Shown here piece after piece: positions 51,573 to 59,283 of a stretch of DNA of 64,000 nt. Made by a program: the position numbers and the translations under genes. Position 1 is the stretch's first letter, and the number at the start of each line of letters is the position of its first letter. This stretch comes from Oceanicella sp. SM1341 (GTDB lineage Bacteria; Pseudomonadota; Alphaproteobacteria; Rhodobacterales; Rhodobacteraceae). The stretch lies in contig NZ_QRGC01000012.1 in assembly GCF_003448965.1 (NCBI RefSeq), positions 87,297 to 151,296 on the forward strand, given 5' to 3'. Under the pieces are notes generated by a model, which saw only the letters and a list, made by a program, of their open reading frames with translations, did not search any database and had not been told where the DNA came from.

Positions 51573-51804
51573 GGGGCGGCGCGCGTGAGACCCGACCCCC
51601 GAGGGGCGGGGCACGGCAGGCAGATCTCGCACGGCGTCGCGCATCGGCTCCGGGGCTCCGCATCGGGGGTGGGGTAACGGGGGCAGGCTTCGGGGCCCGG
51701 CCAGATTCGCCATGGACCCGGAACTCATCGTGCCGCTGTGCAGTGCTGCCTTCCACTGCTATGATTTCAGAATTCCGATGCAGAATTTGCAGCAGTGAGC
51801 CGCC

Positions 51805-52692
51805 ATGCGCCACCTCACCACCCTGATGATGATCCGCGATGTCGCCCGCGCCGGCTCGATCCGCCGCGCGGCGGAGGACATGAACATCACCGGCTCGGCG
51901 CTCAACCGCCGCCTGCAGGCCTTCGAGGAGGAGCTGGGCACGCCGATCTTCGAGCGCCTGCCGCGCGGCGTGCGGCTCAACCCGGCGGGGGAGCTGCTGA
52001 TGCAGCACATCCAGGCCCAGGCGGGAGACCTCGCCCGGGTGCGCAGCCTGATCGCCGATCTGGGCGGCGAACGGCGCGGCCATGTCTCCATCGCCTGCTC
52101 GCAGGCGCTCAACCCGGTGTTCCTGCCGCGCGAGGTGGCGCGCTACCGCCGGGAGCACCCCGGTGTCACCTTCTCGATCCGCATCCGAGACCGCGCCCAG
52201 GCCGAGCAGGAGCTGAGCAGCTTTGCCACCGACCTCGCGCTGGTGTTCGAGCCGATGCACCTGGTGGATTTCGAGGTGATCCAGGCCACCGAACAGCCGG
52301 TGCGCGCCGTGCTCTCGGCCGATCACCCCTTCGCGCGGCGCGAGGTGCTGCGGCTGCGCGACTGCCTGGCCGAGCCGCATGTGATCCCTTCGCCGGAATA
52401 CGGCGTGCGCCACCTGCTGGAGCAGGCGACGCGCGGGCGCTCGATTGCGCTGCGCCCGGTGGTGGAGGCCGACAGCTTCGAGCTGATGCGCCGTTACGTG
52501 CTCTATGAGCAGGTGGTGGGCTTCCAGATCCCGATCGGCATCCCGGATGAGCCGGGCAACGGCCTCGTGCTGCGCCCGATCCACCGCGACGACCTCGCCC
52601 CCGGCCTGCTGCTGCTGGGCCAGATGCGCGGCCGCACGCTGCCTGTCGCCTCCGCCAAGTTTGCCCAGCAGATCGCCCGCGCGCTGCAGTGA
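51805..52692 (+). CDS. LysR-family transcriptional regulator
   Basis: The 295-residue regulator has an N-terminal winged HTH (MMIRDVARAGSIRRAAEDMNITGSALNRRLQAFEEELGTPIFERLPRGVRLN) and a periplasmic-binding-like effector domain (GHVSIACSQALNPVFLPREVARYRREHPGVTF, LALVFEPMHLVDFEV). It sits next to the amidase/permease/hydrolase genes and is their likely regulator, sensing a ureide or nucleobase. The ATG at 51805 is clear. Confidence 0.9.
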   Translation: MRHLTTLMMIRDVARAGSIRRAAEDMNITGSALNRRLQAFEEELGTPIFERLPRGVRLNPAGELLMQHIQAQAGDLARVRSLIADLGGERRGHVSIACSQALNPVFLPREVARYRREHPGVTFSIRIRDRAQAEQELSSFATDLALVFEPMHLVDFEVIQATEQPVRAVLSADHPFARREVLRLRDCLAEPHVIPSPEYGVRHLLEQATRGRSIALRPVVEADSFELMRRYVLYEQVVGFQIPIGIPDEPGNGLVLRPIHRDDLAPGLLLLGQMRGRTLPVASAKFAQQIARALQ

Positions 52693-52739
52693 GGCCCGGC
52701 GCCGGCGCGGCGGCGCATCGACTAGCCCGCCGCACGCCG

Positions 52740-53000
52740 GAGCGCTTCATCAGCGCGAGGCCCGGTTCCACGCCCTCGATGGCCGGGGTGCGCGGGACGG
52801 TCACCGCCCTCTCGCCGGGGCCATGGATCGGATCGGCGATGCGCCGGGTGAAGCAGGTCACGGGGGCCGTGGTCCTGCCGGAAGGCCTTGTCGAGGCCAA
52901 CGTCCCGGCCGGGCGCGGTCTCCGGATCGGGATTGCGCCGGCGGGTGTCGGCGTCGCCATGCGGCCCGAAAGGCGTGGGCTACCCGATGAACGCGCCACA
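52740..53000 (+). pseudogene. Possible remnant of an ABC-transporter ATPase C-terminal (TOBE) domain
   Basis: The plus-strand frame reads RFISARPGSTPSMAGVRGTV...VVLPEGLVEANVPAG...VGVAMRPERRGL...IKGSV, which recalls the TOBE domain of PotA-like ATPases (F-I-G...V-x-L-P-E-G...I-R-P-E). There is no ATPase domain or start. The rest of 52693-53268, between the lysR gene and the element boundary, shows nothing else. Confidence 0.3.
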
Positions 53001-53268
53001 GCGATCAAGGGGAGCGTGGACGCGCCCGCGCTCCCTGAGGTTGCAGGTGCTCGCCCGGGCCACGCGAAGCGCCTACGCCGGGTGTGAATGAATACGTGCG
53101 GCAGGGGGCGGCGCAGCTTCCGGGAGAATCGCGCATGCCGGGCAGATCACCCCGGGCGGATCCCGGCTGGCTTCATGCAATCGGTTGCATCTGACGGCCT
53201 GTCCATTCCACACGCGCTCTGTCCGGCCGGAATGGCCGATTTGCAACGCCTTGACATGACTAGAAATC

Positions 53269-53316
53269 TGGAGCGGGCGACCGGGTTCGAACCGGCGACC
53301 CTCAGCTTGGGAAGCT
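53269..53316 (-). repeat. Left attachment site: 3' fragment of tRNA-Gly(CCC)
   Basis: Read on the minus strand, AGCTTCCCAAGCTGAGG (anticodon loop TTCCCAA), GGTTCGAACC T-loop and CGCCCGCTCCA form the 3' 48 bases of a tRNA-Gly(CCC). The 5' half is absent, so this is not a functional tRNA but the duplicated att segment left by integration. The integrase gene begins its 3' end 44 bases away. Confidence 0.85.
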
Positions 53317-53359
53317 TCGCGGCCTCATGTAAAGTGAAGCAATTTCAATGTCGTACAGA

Positions 53360-54409
53360 TCACGCTTTCCGGGGTGTGGGTCTATTGTGGGTGGACTCGG
53401 CTATTTCCATCGCCTCCAGCAGGTCTGCCATCTGGACGTGGGCATAGCGCGAGGTGGTCGTGATGTCGGCGTGGCCTGCGAGCTTCTGCGCGGCGGCAAT
53501 CCCCCGGGCCCTGGTCATCCGAGAGAGGGCGGTATGCCTCAGGTCGTGGAAGCGGAAGTCGGGGATGCGGGCGGCCTCGAGCGCATCCCACCATGGCTTT
53601 TTCCAGCCGGCGGCGGTGAAGGGGCGTAGCTGCTTGCCGCGAAACTTGTAGAGGAACACGCGGTCGCAGCCTTCGGCCTTAGGCAGGTTCGCGAGGAGCA
53701 GCACGAGGGTTGCGGACAGCGGGATGGCATGGTGTTCGCCGCCCTTCATCTCCCGGAACGTGAGCGCTCTCGCGCGCAGGTCCACGTCTCGCCATTCCAG
53801 CTTGATGGCGCTGCCGACGCGGCATCCGGTGATGAGGCAGAAGCGGACTAGCGGATGGAAGTCTTCACGCAGGTTCGCGAACAGACGCTGTTCTTCGTCG
53901 GCTGTGAGCTCGCGCACGCGCTCCCGAGGCTCCCTGAGCGTGAGGGCCTTCCAGTCGATATCGGGCACCGCGGCATTCAGGTTCTTCTGGGCGTAGGAGA
54001 GCACACGGCGGAGCAGCTGCAGCTCGCGGTTCACTGTGGCGTTGGCCGCGGCCGCCCTGCGGCGCGCTGTGTGCTCGGTGAGGGTGGCGGTTGTGATGGT
54101 GTCCAGCGGCGTTGTTCTCTGCAGGCTCGCCAGCAGCGCCCGAGACTGGCTCTGTGTCGTTCGCCATGAGGGCTGATACATCGCGACGTTGGCTGCGTAG
54201 GTGCCGAGCGCCTGGTCGAGTGTCAGGTGCTGCCGGTCGTCGCCATGCATGATGCGATCTCGCTCGGCGCGGACCGCATGCTCCTCTATCTCCTTCGCCC
54301 GGGTCTTGGACGTTTCGCCAGTGCTTCCTCGAACCCGATAACGCCGCCCTGCAACTGTGATCGTCCGGTCGTAGTGATAGTGGGGCGAGCCCTCGCGCTT
54401 GAACGGCAT
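53360..54409 (-). CDS. int: Tyrosine recombinase/integrase
   Basis: The 349-residue integrase has an N-terminal arm-binding region, a SAM-like core-binding domain (LTLDQALGTYAANVAMYQPSW) and the catalytic domain with Arg in ITGCRVGSAIKLEW, HxxR in FHDLRHTALS, His in LAGHADITTTSRYAHV and the nucleophile Tyr. GGAGGA precedes the ATG at 54409. Its 3' end faces the att site. The 5' end overlaps the excisionase-like gene by over 120 bases. Confidence 0.95.
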   Translation of the reverse strand: MPFKREGSPHYHYDRTITVAGRRYRVRGSTGETSKTRAKEIEEHAVRAERDRIMHGDDRQHLTLDQALGTYAANVAMYQPSWRTTQSQSRALLASLQRTTPLDTITTATLTEHTARRRAAAANATVNRELQLLRRVLSYAQKNLNAAVPDIDWKALTLREPRERVRELTADEEQRLFANLREDFHPLVRFCLITGCRVGSAIKLEWRDVDLRARALTFREMKGGEHHAIPLSATLVLLLANLPKAEGCDRVFLYKFRGKQLRPFTAAGWKKPWWDALEAARIPDFRFHDLRHTALSRMTRARGIAAAQKLAGHADITTTSRYAHVQMADLLEAMEIAESTHNRPTPRKA

Positions 54410-54591
54410 CGGTCCTCCGAGGTCTGGTCGGCGATAAATTCTTGCAAGTCGTCGAGGCGATATCGCACGCATCGACCGAGACGGATATACTTCAGCCCCC
54501 GCTGGCGGAGCTTGTCCAGCATTCGTGTTGACACGCGGAGGACCGCGGCGGCCTCGGTTTTAGTCAGGAGCGGTGCAGCCTCGGGCATCAT
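54286..54591 (-). CDS. Excisionase-like helix-turn-helix protein
   Basis: The 101-residue protein has a MerR/AlpA-type winged HTH (LLTKTEAAAVLRVSTRMLDKLRQRGLKYIRLGRCVRYRLDDLQEFIADQ) typical of recombination directionality factors. GGAGG lies four bases before the ATG at 54591 (seven before that at 54588). Only the first 60 or so residues are family-like; the rest runs inside the integrase reading frame and may be poorly conserved. Confidence 0.8.
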   Translation of the reverse strand: MMPEAAPLLTKTEAAAVLRVSTRMLDKLRQRGLKYIRLGRCVRYRLDDLQEFIADQTSEDRCRSSARARPTITTTGRSQLQGGVIGFEEALAKRPRPGRRR

Positions 54592-54827
54592 TCGGCCTCC
54601 TTCTCCGGCCGGCACGTCCGGCAGGGCATGCAGCCGTTGTCCCAGCGCGGGTGCCACGAGACGACGCCCTGCCCGCGGCAGTTCACGCAGGATCTCCTCG
54701 CCCCCTCCACCAACCACATCACCTGGTCGGCCGCTGATTCCTGCGTCTCGTGCCGGCCGCGGTGGATCATCTCGTAGACGTGGTGTGCGCCGTCCTTGTC
54801 GCGGCGGATGGTGAAGCCGCTGCTCAT
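54588..54827 (-). CDS. Small protein with a DnaJ-type zinc-finger motif
   Basis: The 79-residue protein has an N-terminal segment (FTIRRDKDGAHHVYEMIHRGR) and a C-terminal cysteine array CVNCRGQG...CMPCRTC reminiscent of DnaJ zinc knuckles. Such proteins are common among phage early genes; function unknown. It overlaps its neighbours by four bases at each end, so translation is probably coupled. Confidence 0.7.
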   Translation of the reverse strand: MSSGFTIRRDKDGAHHVYEMIHRGRHETQESAADQVMWLVEGARRSCVNCRGQGVVSWHPRWDNGCMPCRTCRPEKEAE

Positions 54828-55453
54828 GCTGCCGCCTCCTGCATTGCATGCTCGCCCCACTGGTCGGCCATCGCGGCGGCGATGCCGGGGAAGAAGCGCG
54901 AGCGCTCGCGCCAGCGGTCTGGCCCGGGCGGCATGCGGTGCACCCGCGCCTCGCGGCCGGCGACGATCTTGGTGGGCTGCAACGGCGGCAGGTTCTTCAG
55001 CCACAGGCAGGTGCGCTTGCTCTCGCCGTGCCCGTACTGCCAGGGCTGCACGCTCTGCGCCGGCGGGGCGTAGTTCGCGATGCACTCCTTCGCGTGCCGG
55101 TGCATCACCGGGTTCTCGACCGCGATGCGCTCGATGGGGGCATTCCAGAAGGCGGAGAACAGCGCAGCGCCCTCCTCGAGCTCTGCCCACATGTCGGCGC
55201 GCGTGCGGCCGGCGGGCGGCTTCGAGAGCCAGCGCACGCCGCTGTTGCACAGCCGGGTACAGGGCGGGTGCGCGACAATCAGCAGATCCCAGCCATCGCC
55301 CAGCAGGTCCCGGGCATCGCCCACGATGTGCTTGTTGGAGCGATCCTCGGCCGGCAGCAGGTCGCAGGACCATGCGTCATGCCCGCGGGCCGCGAAGGCG
55401 CGGCGCACGATGCCGGAGAACTCGCAGGCGACCAGCACGCGCATCTCGGTCAT
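54824..55453 (-). CDS. DNA cytosine methyltransferase-like protein
   Basis: The 209-residue protein has a SAM-dependent C5-methyltransferase-like layout: RVLVACEFSGIVRRAFAARGHDAWSCDLLPAE, a catalytic-type motif AHPPCTRLCNSG and an ENP motif (IAVENPVMHRH), but no target-recognition domain. This short form is widespread in phages. Activity is unproven; it may protect element DNA. The start ATG at 55453 overlaps the upstream gene by four bases. Confidence 0.72.
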   Translation of the reverse strand: MTEMRVLVACEFSGIVRRAFAARGHDAWSCDLLPAEDRSNKHIVGDARDLLGDGWDLLIVAHPPCTRLCNSGVRWLSKPPAGRTRADMWAELEEGAALFSAFWNAPIERIAVENPVMHRHAKECIANYAPPAQSVQPWQYGHGESKRTCLWLKNLPPLQPTKIVAGREARVHRMPPGPDRWRERSRFFPGIAAAMADQWGEHAMQEAAA

Positions 55454-55647
55454 GACAGCCACCACAGCACCGCGAGAGCGATGAGCAACCACCCGAAGCC
55501 GCCCAGGGTGGCGGCGAGCAGGAACGGCCGGAGGCCGCGCAGGCAGATACCGTGCGCGTCGGCCAGGATGCTGGCGGCGAGCAGGCCCGCGCTCACGCCG
55601 CAGACCGCGACGAAAGACAGGGGCAATGCGAGGGTGAGGTCGATCAT
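55450..55647 (-). CDS. Small membrane protein, two helices
   Basis: The 65-residue protein has two hydrophobic segments (LTLALPLSFVAVCGVSAGLLAASI and FLLAATLGGFGWLLIALAVLWWL) joined by a short basic loop. Unknown function. Four-base overlaps with both neighbours support it as a real gene. Confidence 0.6.
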   Translation of the reverse strand: MIDLTLALPLSFVAVCGVSAGLLAASILADAHGICLRGLRPFLLAATLGGFGWLLIALAVLWWLS

Positions 55648-55862
55648 GCCGGCGCCCTCAGTTCGGCCCGACGCCCAGCGATCTCGGCGCGCATGCGGGT
55701 GAGCGTGTCGTGCTCGGTGGCGGCGGCGTGCTGGCCATTGATCGCCAGCCGTTCGGCCTCCTGCAGCACCCGGGCCGCGAGATCGCGGTGGCAGTTGTGA
55801 TGGTGCGTCGCGGCCTCGTGGAGAAGCTGCGAGACCTGCGCGGAATACTCTCCGAGACGCAT
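55644..55862 (-). CDS. Small hypothetical protein
   Basis: The 72-residue, mainly helical, histidine-rich protein (VSQLLHEAATHHHNCHRDLAARVLQEAERLAING) has no recognised family. A GGAG lies upstream of the ATG and the 3' end overlaps the next gene by four bases. Confidence 0.6.
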   Translation of the reverse strand: MRLGEYSAQVSQLLHEAATHHHNCHRDLAARVLQEAERLAINGQHAAATEHDTLTRMRAEIAGRRAELRAPA

Positions 55863-55962
55863 CGTGTGTGCTCCTGATCGGGGTTGATTGCGCCCGCCGG
55901 CATAAGGGGACTGATGCCGGCGGGCTGGCTGCTCGGCCTGGGGGATAGGGGCCGGGCAGATC

Positions 55963-56241
55963 TCACATGCCAAGGGCTTCGCGGTAGAGCTCGAGGACGG
56001 CCTCCTCCTCGGAGATCTCCTGCGGGTCCTTCTTGCGCAGCGAGATGATCTTGCGCAGCACCTTGGTGTCGTAGCCGCGCGCCTTGGCCTCGGTCATCAC
56101 ATCCTTCTGCTGGTCCGCGATGTCTCGCTTCCCGGCATCGAGCCGCTCGTAGCGCTCGATGAACTGGCGCAACTCGCCCGCGGTCACGCGGTACTGGGAG
56201 GGCGTGGTGTCATCCTGCTGCTCTGTGGCGATGTCGGTCAT
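55963..56241 (-). CDS. GapR-like (DUF2312) DNA-binding protein
   Basis: The 92-residue protein matches DUF2312/GapR: VTAGELRQFIERYERLDAGKRDIADQQKDVMTEAKARGYDTKVLRKIISLRKKD. GapR proteins are nucleoid-associated proteins that clamp overtwisted DNA and aid replication; phages of alphaproteobacteria often carry copies. It overlaps the upstream gene by four bases. The 100 bases that follow it hold no gene. Confidence 0.9.
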   Translation of the reverse strand: MTDIATEQQDDTTPSQYRVTAGELRQFIERYERLDAGKRDIADQQKDVMTEAKARGYDTKVLRKIISLRKKDPQEISEEEAVLELYREALGM

Positions 56242-57068
56242 GCGCGGCCATTCCATGCTTCGATTGCAGCAGCCCGCGCCTGTTCGGTCGCCGAGCGCTT
56301 CGCGTCGGCGATGACGGCGGCGGACTTGCCGTCCGGGTCGATGTCGGGGGTGTAGTGGTGCAGGCGGATGCCGTAGTCGGGATGCCCCTTCCAGGCATGC
56401 TTGACCCAGACCCAATGCCCGGGCCTACCCGGCCGGAGCTCAGAGTGCGCGGTCTCCTGATCGTACTTGCGCCAATGCGCTCGGGCGAAGTGGAGTGGGA
56501 GGCGGTGCGATGCCAGCGCGTCGGCGGATTTGGGACAGACCTCGTCGCCCACCGTCCAGGAGACGCTGTGCCATGCGGCGGGAGCTACGCCCGAGGTGGC
56601 GCGTTCGGCGGCGCGGCGCATTTGACGGCCTAGATCTCTCCGGCGCACGAGGCGCGGCTCGGAAATCAGGTCAGCGAGGAGGTCCAGTCGCTGGGCGAGG
56701 GAGCACGCAAGCTGGATCTGTTCGCGAGAGCGGAGGGGTGCCCTAGGCTGGAAGCTCGTAGACCTGCTACGAAAGCAGCAAATTGGGGTGAAGCCTTCAT
56801 CACGAGTGGCGAACCACATCTGCACACAGCCGTCACTCGCCGCATTCATCATGGCTGCCCAGTTGCTGGTTTCGAAGACTGTCGTTGGGGCAGGCATCAT
56901 GAGCTGGAGCGCGCACGGCGCATTCGGATGCGCCGCGTTGATGTCGTTGATCACGCGATTGACGGTCTCGAACATGCGATCTTCGATGAGAAAGTGCTGT
57001 GCATCTGCGAGCGCATGGCGAAGGTCGGGGGTTCCGTTCGTGAACGCCTGAAGCGTGAGCGGGCCCAT
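56238..57068 (-). CDS. Hypothetical phage-type protein
   Basis: The 276-residue protein is of unknown family. The first half has no recognisable motif; the C-terminal part (HWVWVKHAWKGHPDYGIRLHHYTPDIDPDG) resembles segments of other uncharacterised phage proteins. GGGGA precedes the ATG at 57068. It overlaps the GapR-like gene by four bases, consistent with one leftward operon. Confidence 0.65.
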   Translation of the reverse strand: MGPLTLQAFTNGTPDLRHALADAQHFLIEDRMFETVNRVINDINAAHPNAPCALQLMMPAPTTVFETSNWAAMMNAASDGCVQMWFATRDEGFTPICCFRSRSTSFQPRAPLRSREQIQLACSLAQRLDLLADLISEPRLVRRRDLGRQMRRAAERATSGVAPAAWHSVSWTVGDEVCPKSADALASHRLPLHFARAHWRKYDQETAHSELRPGRPGHWVWVKHAWKGHPDYGIRLHHYTPDIDPDGKSAAVIADAKRSATEQARAAAIEAWNGRA

Positions 57069-57209
57069 CAGGAGATCCCCACGATGGCCGCAGTGAGCGG
57101 GTGCGTGATGTCGGATCGTTTGGCGCCACCGCAGGCGGCGGCCGAAATGCCGTTGACCTGCCCGGCCGCTTTCGCTCCAGATAGCCGCAGGTATTCGTGG
57201 AGTCTTGTT

Positions 57210-57692
57210 ATGTCAGTTGTAGCCTTTGCCTTTCGGCTCATTGTCGGGATCGTGTTCGGCATCCTGTCAGCAGTGATGCTGTCTCCAGCTGCGGCTGCTC
57301 TCGCCGGCAATGCTAGGCAGACAACCGCCATCGCCCTCGTCGCCTCGGTGTTTGCCTGTGGGCTGCTCTGCGTTGCCGCGCCGACAGCGCGGCGCGCGCT
57401 CGGCCGTGGGTTTCTTGTGTTGGGTGCCTGCACGTTCGCCCTCCCACTATCCGCGTTCCTCTTGTCCGGCCGCGCGGTGACGGAGATCGTCGCGAACTCC
57501 GAACCGGGCACGGAGATCTGGGCAGCGGTGGGCGCTGGCGCCGGCGGCGCGCTGGTGACCGGCATGGCCACCTTCATGGGATTCATCGTGGGGACGCTTC
57601 TGCTTCTGGTGGGGCTGGTGCTTGCCCTCGGCGGCCGGAGAGAGGTCATCATCATCGAGAGAGTTTCCTCAGACCGCGGCCAGATACGCTGA
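57210..57692 (+). CDS. Hypothetical membrane protein, four helices
   Basis: The 160-residue protein has about four hydrophobic segments (FRLIVGIVFGILSAVMLS, TAIALVASVFACGLLCVA, GFLVLGACTFALPLSAFLLS, FMGFIVGTLLLLVGLVLALGG) and a charged C-terminus. GGAG seven bases before the ATG at 57210 supports that start. It is the only rightward gene in the left block of the element, a common position for a lysogenic-conversion or exclusion gene, but no function is shown. Confidence 0.6.
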   Translation: MSVVAFAFRLIVGIVFGILSAVMLSPAAAALAGNARQTTAIALVASVFACGLLCVAAPTARRALGRGFLVLGACTFALPLSAFLLSGRAVTEIVANSEPGTEIWAAVGAGAGGALVTGMATFMGFIVGTLLLLVGLVLALGGRREVIIIERVSSDRGQIR

Positions 57693-57720
57693 GACTCTGC
57701 AAGGCTGCTGCACGCCGCCA

Positions 57721-58059
57721 TTAGTGTCGCTCCTGGGAGATCGGCGCGTTGCAGCCGATGTCGTTGGGACGGATGACGTCACCCCCGGCGATCGTCGCAT
57801 TCTGCTGATCTCCGAGCGTTTCTGTGGTGGTGTCGATCTCTCGACCTCCTGGCTGGCTCGCCGTCTCCGCTGCCTCTCCGACGGTGGCGGCGCTTCTGGC
57901 GTCGAGAATGACGTCAAGCACAGCGGTCGCTTCGCTGGTGGTGTGCAGCGCGACCACTAAAGCCAGGCCCTCGTAGTTGTTCATGCCGAAATCCTCGATG
58001 ACGTGGTGCCCGACCTCGAAGCGGCGCCCGGCCATATCGATGGGGAGGGTGGTGGCCAT
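57721..58059 (-). CDS. Hypothetical protein
   Basis: The 112-residue protein (DMAGRRFEVGHHVIEDFGMNNYEGLALVVALHTTSEATAVLDVILDARS) has no recognised family; the second half is Thr/Gln-rich. GGAGG precedes the ATG, and the start overlaps the previous stop by one base (TGATG). Confidence 0.6.
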   Translation of the reverse strand: MATTLPIDMAGRRFEVGHHVIEDFGMNNYEGLALVVALHTTSEATAVLDVILDARSAATVGEAAETASQPGGREIDTTTETLGDQQNATIAGGDVIRPNDIGCNAPISQERH

Positions 58060-58313
58060 CACGCTGCCTCCCGGTCTGCCGCGATGCACCAGCGCCGGAG
58101 GGCGTCTTCCAGGCTGAGCGCGTGCACCTCCAGATCCAGAATGCGCAGCCGGCACAAGCCGGCCACCCAATCGGCGCTGGCCTCGCCGTCCATGCAGATG
58201 GCGTCAAGCAGGTCGCGACGATCGGAGCTGGTGCGCCGGCGGCGAAAGTCCTCGGCGATGACCCGCCGGCGATCTTCAGGACAAGTGAGGAAGTTGTGCG
58301 AAATGCCGATCAC
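58059..58313 (-). CDS. Hypothetical protein
   Basis: The 84-residue acidic and basic protein (CPEDRRRVIAEDFRRRRTSSDRRDLLDAICMDGEAS) is of unknown family. It is coupled to both neighbours by overlapping start and stop codons. Confidence 0.55.
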   Translation of the reverse strand: MIGISHNFLTCPEDRRRVIAEDFRRRRTSSDRRDLLDAICMDGEASADWVAGLCRLRILDLEVHALSLEDALRRWCIAADREAA

Positions 58314-58492
58314 GCCCGGGCCTCCTCATAGCGGGCCGTGCCATCAGGCGCGGTGACCATGCGGAGGGCTGGCAGGGCGCCGCCGGCTTTCGCGGCGATG
58401 ACCGCGAGGCTGATCAGGGAAGGGGGGTGTGCGATGCCGTCAGTGAGGATGGTGCGGGCCTCGCTGCGGATGCTGTCTGGGTGGGTCTGCAT
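58310..58492 (-). CDS. Hypothetical protein, first gene of a leftward operon
   Basis: The 60-residue protein (SIRSEARTILTDGIAHPPSLISLAVIAAKAGGALPALRM) is unrecognised. It is the first gene downstream of the two operator-like sites at 58529-58574 and shares ATGA with the next gene. Confidence 0.5.
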   Translation of the reverse strand: MQTHPDSIRSEARTILTDGIAHPPSLISLAVIAAKAGGALPALRMVTAPDGTARYEEARA

Positions 58493-58528
58493 TGCCGTCT
58501 CCCGTGTGGTCGTTGGGGAGACTATAAA

Positions 58529-58574
58529 CCTACGCTTTGTAAGATTTCAACATGGAAAAAATACGATATGTAAG
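58529..58574. promoter_or_regulatory. Two repressor operator sites (left)
   Basis: CCTAC-gcttt-GTAAG (58529-58543) and AATAC-gatat-GTAAG (58560-58574) match the CTTAC-N5-GTAAG pattern of the right operators, with one and two mismatches in the left half-site. They lie just upstream of the leftward operon starting at 58492. The following 260 bases (58575-58834) show no gene I can support. Confidence 0.65.
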
Positions 58575-58834
58575 TTTTTGATTGCACGCGGGTACGAGTG
58601 TAGACCTCCCTCGCCAGGCTGTGCATCTGCCGATTGTGCGAGCGGGGTGTGGTGGGGTTCGTGGAGTGAGGCGGGGGTGTTGAGGCTAACGGGGTGGAGA
58701 ACTGCCTCCACGTTCTGGGCGGCCGTTCTGTACCTTCCTGCCATCATCAGGTTTCCTGACAAATGGCGCAAGAGATCAGACCAATTTGGCGCCGAATTTC
58801 AGGGAGACTTCCATGCGTAACATTTTAATCAGGA

Positions 58835-59197
58835 TCACGCTCTGGACAGTTTTTTGGGTGGCCGGCCCCTCCGAGGGCGTGCTTCACTCTCTGGCGAGGG
58901 CAGAACTGAGAGTGCGGCGCGTATCCGGGGCCACATCATCCCCAGTGCAGTTGGGTCGCCGAAAAGCAGGAAAGTTGGGCTTACGCCGAGGCTCTCGAAG
59001 AGAGACCAAGCCTCGGCTGGGCTGAGCGAGGTGCGCCCTCGCTCGCGATGCCCATACACGCCGACATCTAGGCCGGCTGCCTCACTCATCTCTTCCTGCG
59101 TTTTTCCAAGAGCTATCCGCGCGGCTGCCAGGCGGCGGCCTATGTGCTCCTTGGTGATCCTGCCGTAGCCAGCGATCTTCATATCGGTGTCATCCAT
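58835..59197 (-). CDS. XRE-family repressor (CI-like)
   Basis: The 120-residue protein has an N-terminal HTH ([55 protein letters not shown]) and a basic tail (RPRRGRPPKKLSRA), with no LexA-like peptidase domain. It is the likely lysogeny repressor, divergent from the small gene at 59284 across two perfect CTTAC-N5-GTAAG sites. The ATG at 59197 is followed by alternatives at residue 6. Confidence 0.82.
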   Translation of the reverse strand: MDDTDMKIAGYGRITKEHIGRRLAAARIALGKTQEEMSEAAGLDVGVYGHRERGRTSLSPAEAWSLFESLGVSPTFLLFGDPTALGMMWPRIRAALSVLPSPESEARPRRGRPPKKLSRA

Positions 59198-59210
59198 GCC
59201 CCTATTATAC

Positions 59211-59271
59211 CTTACCGAGTGTAAGGCAAAAATTTACCATTCATGCCGCTTGATATCTTACATATGGTAAG
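59211..59271. promoter_or_regulatory. Two repressor operator sites (right)
   Basis: CTTAC-cgagt-GTAAG (59211-59225) and CTTAC-atatg-GTAAG (59257-59271) are perfect inverted repeats 46 bases apart, between the divergent repressor and Cro-type genes. TATTATA motifs on either side provide AT-rich -10 candidates. Confidence 0.82.
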
Positions 59272-59283
59272 TATTATAGCGGC

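Noticed and set aside
53269..53316. Functional tRNA-Gly gene
   Set aside because: Only the 3' 48 bases are present; D-arm and 5' acceptor strand are missing, so it is an attachment site.
58786..59025. Small plus-strand open frame opposite the repressor
   Set aside because: Mostly antisense to the XRE repressor, with no motif beyond a short hydrophobic start.
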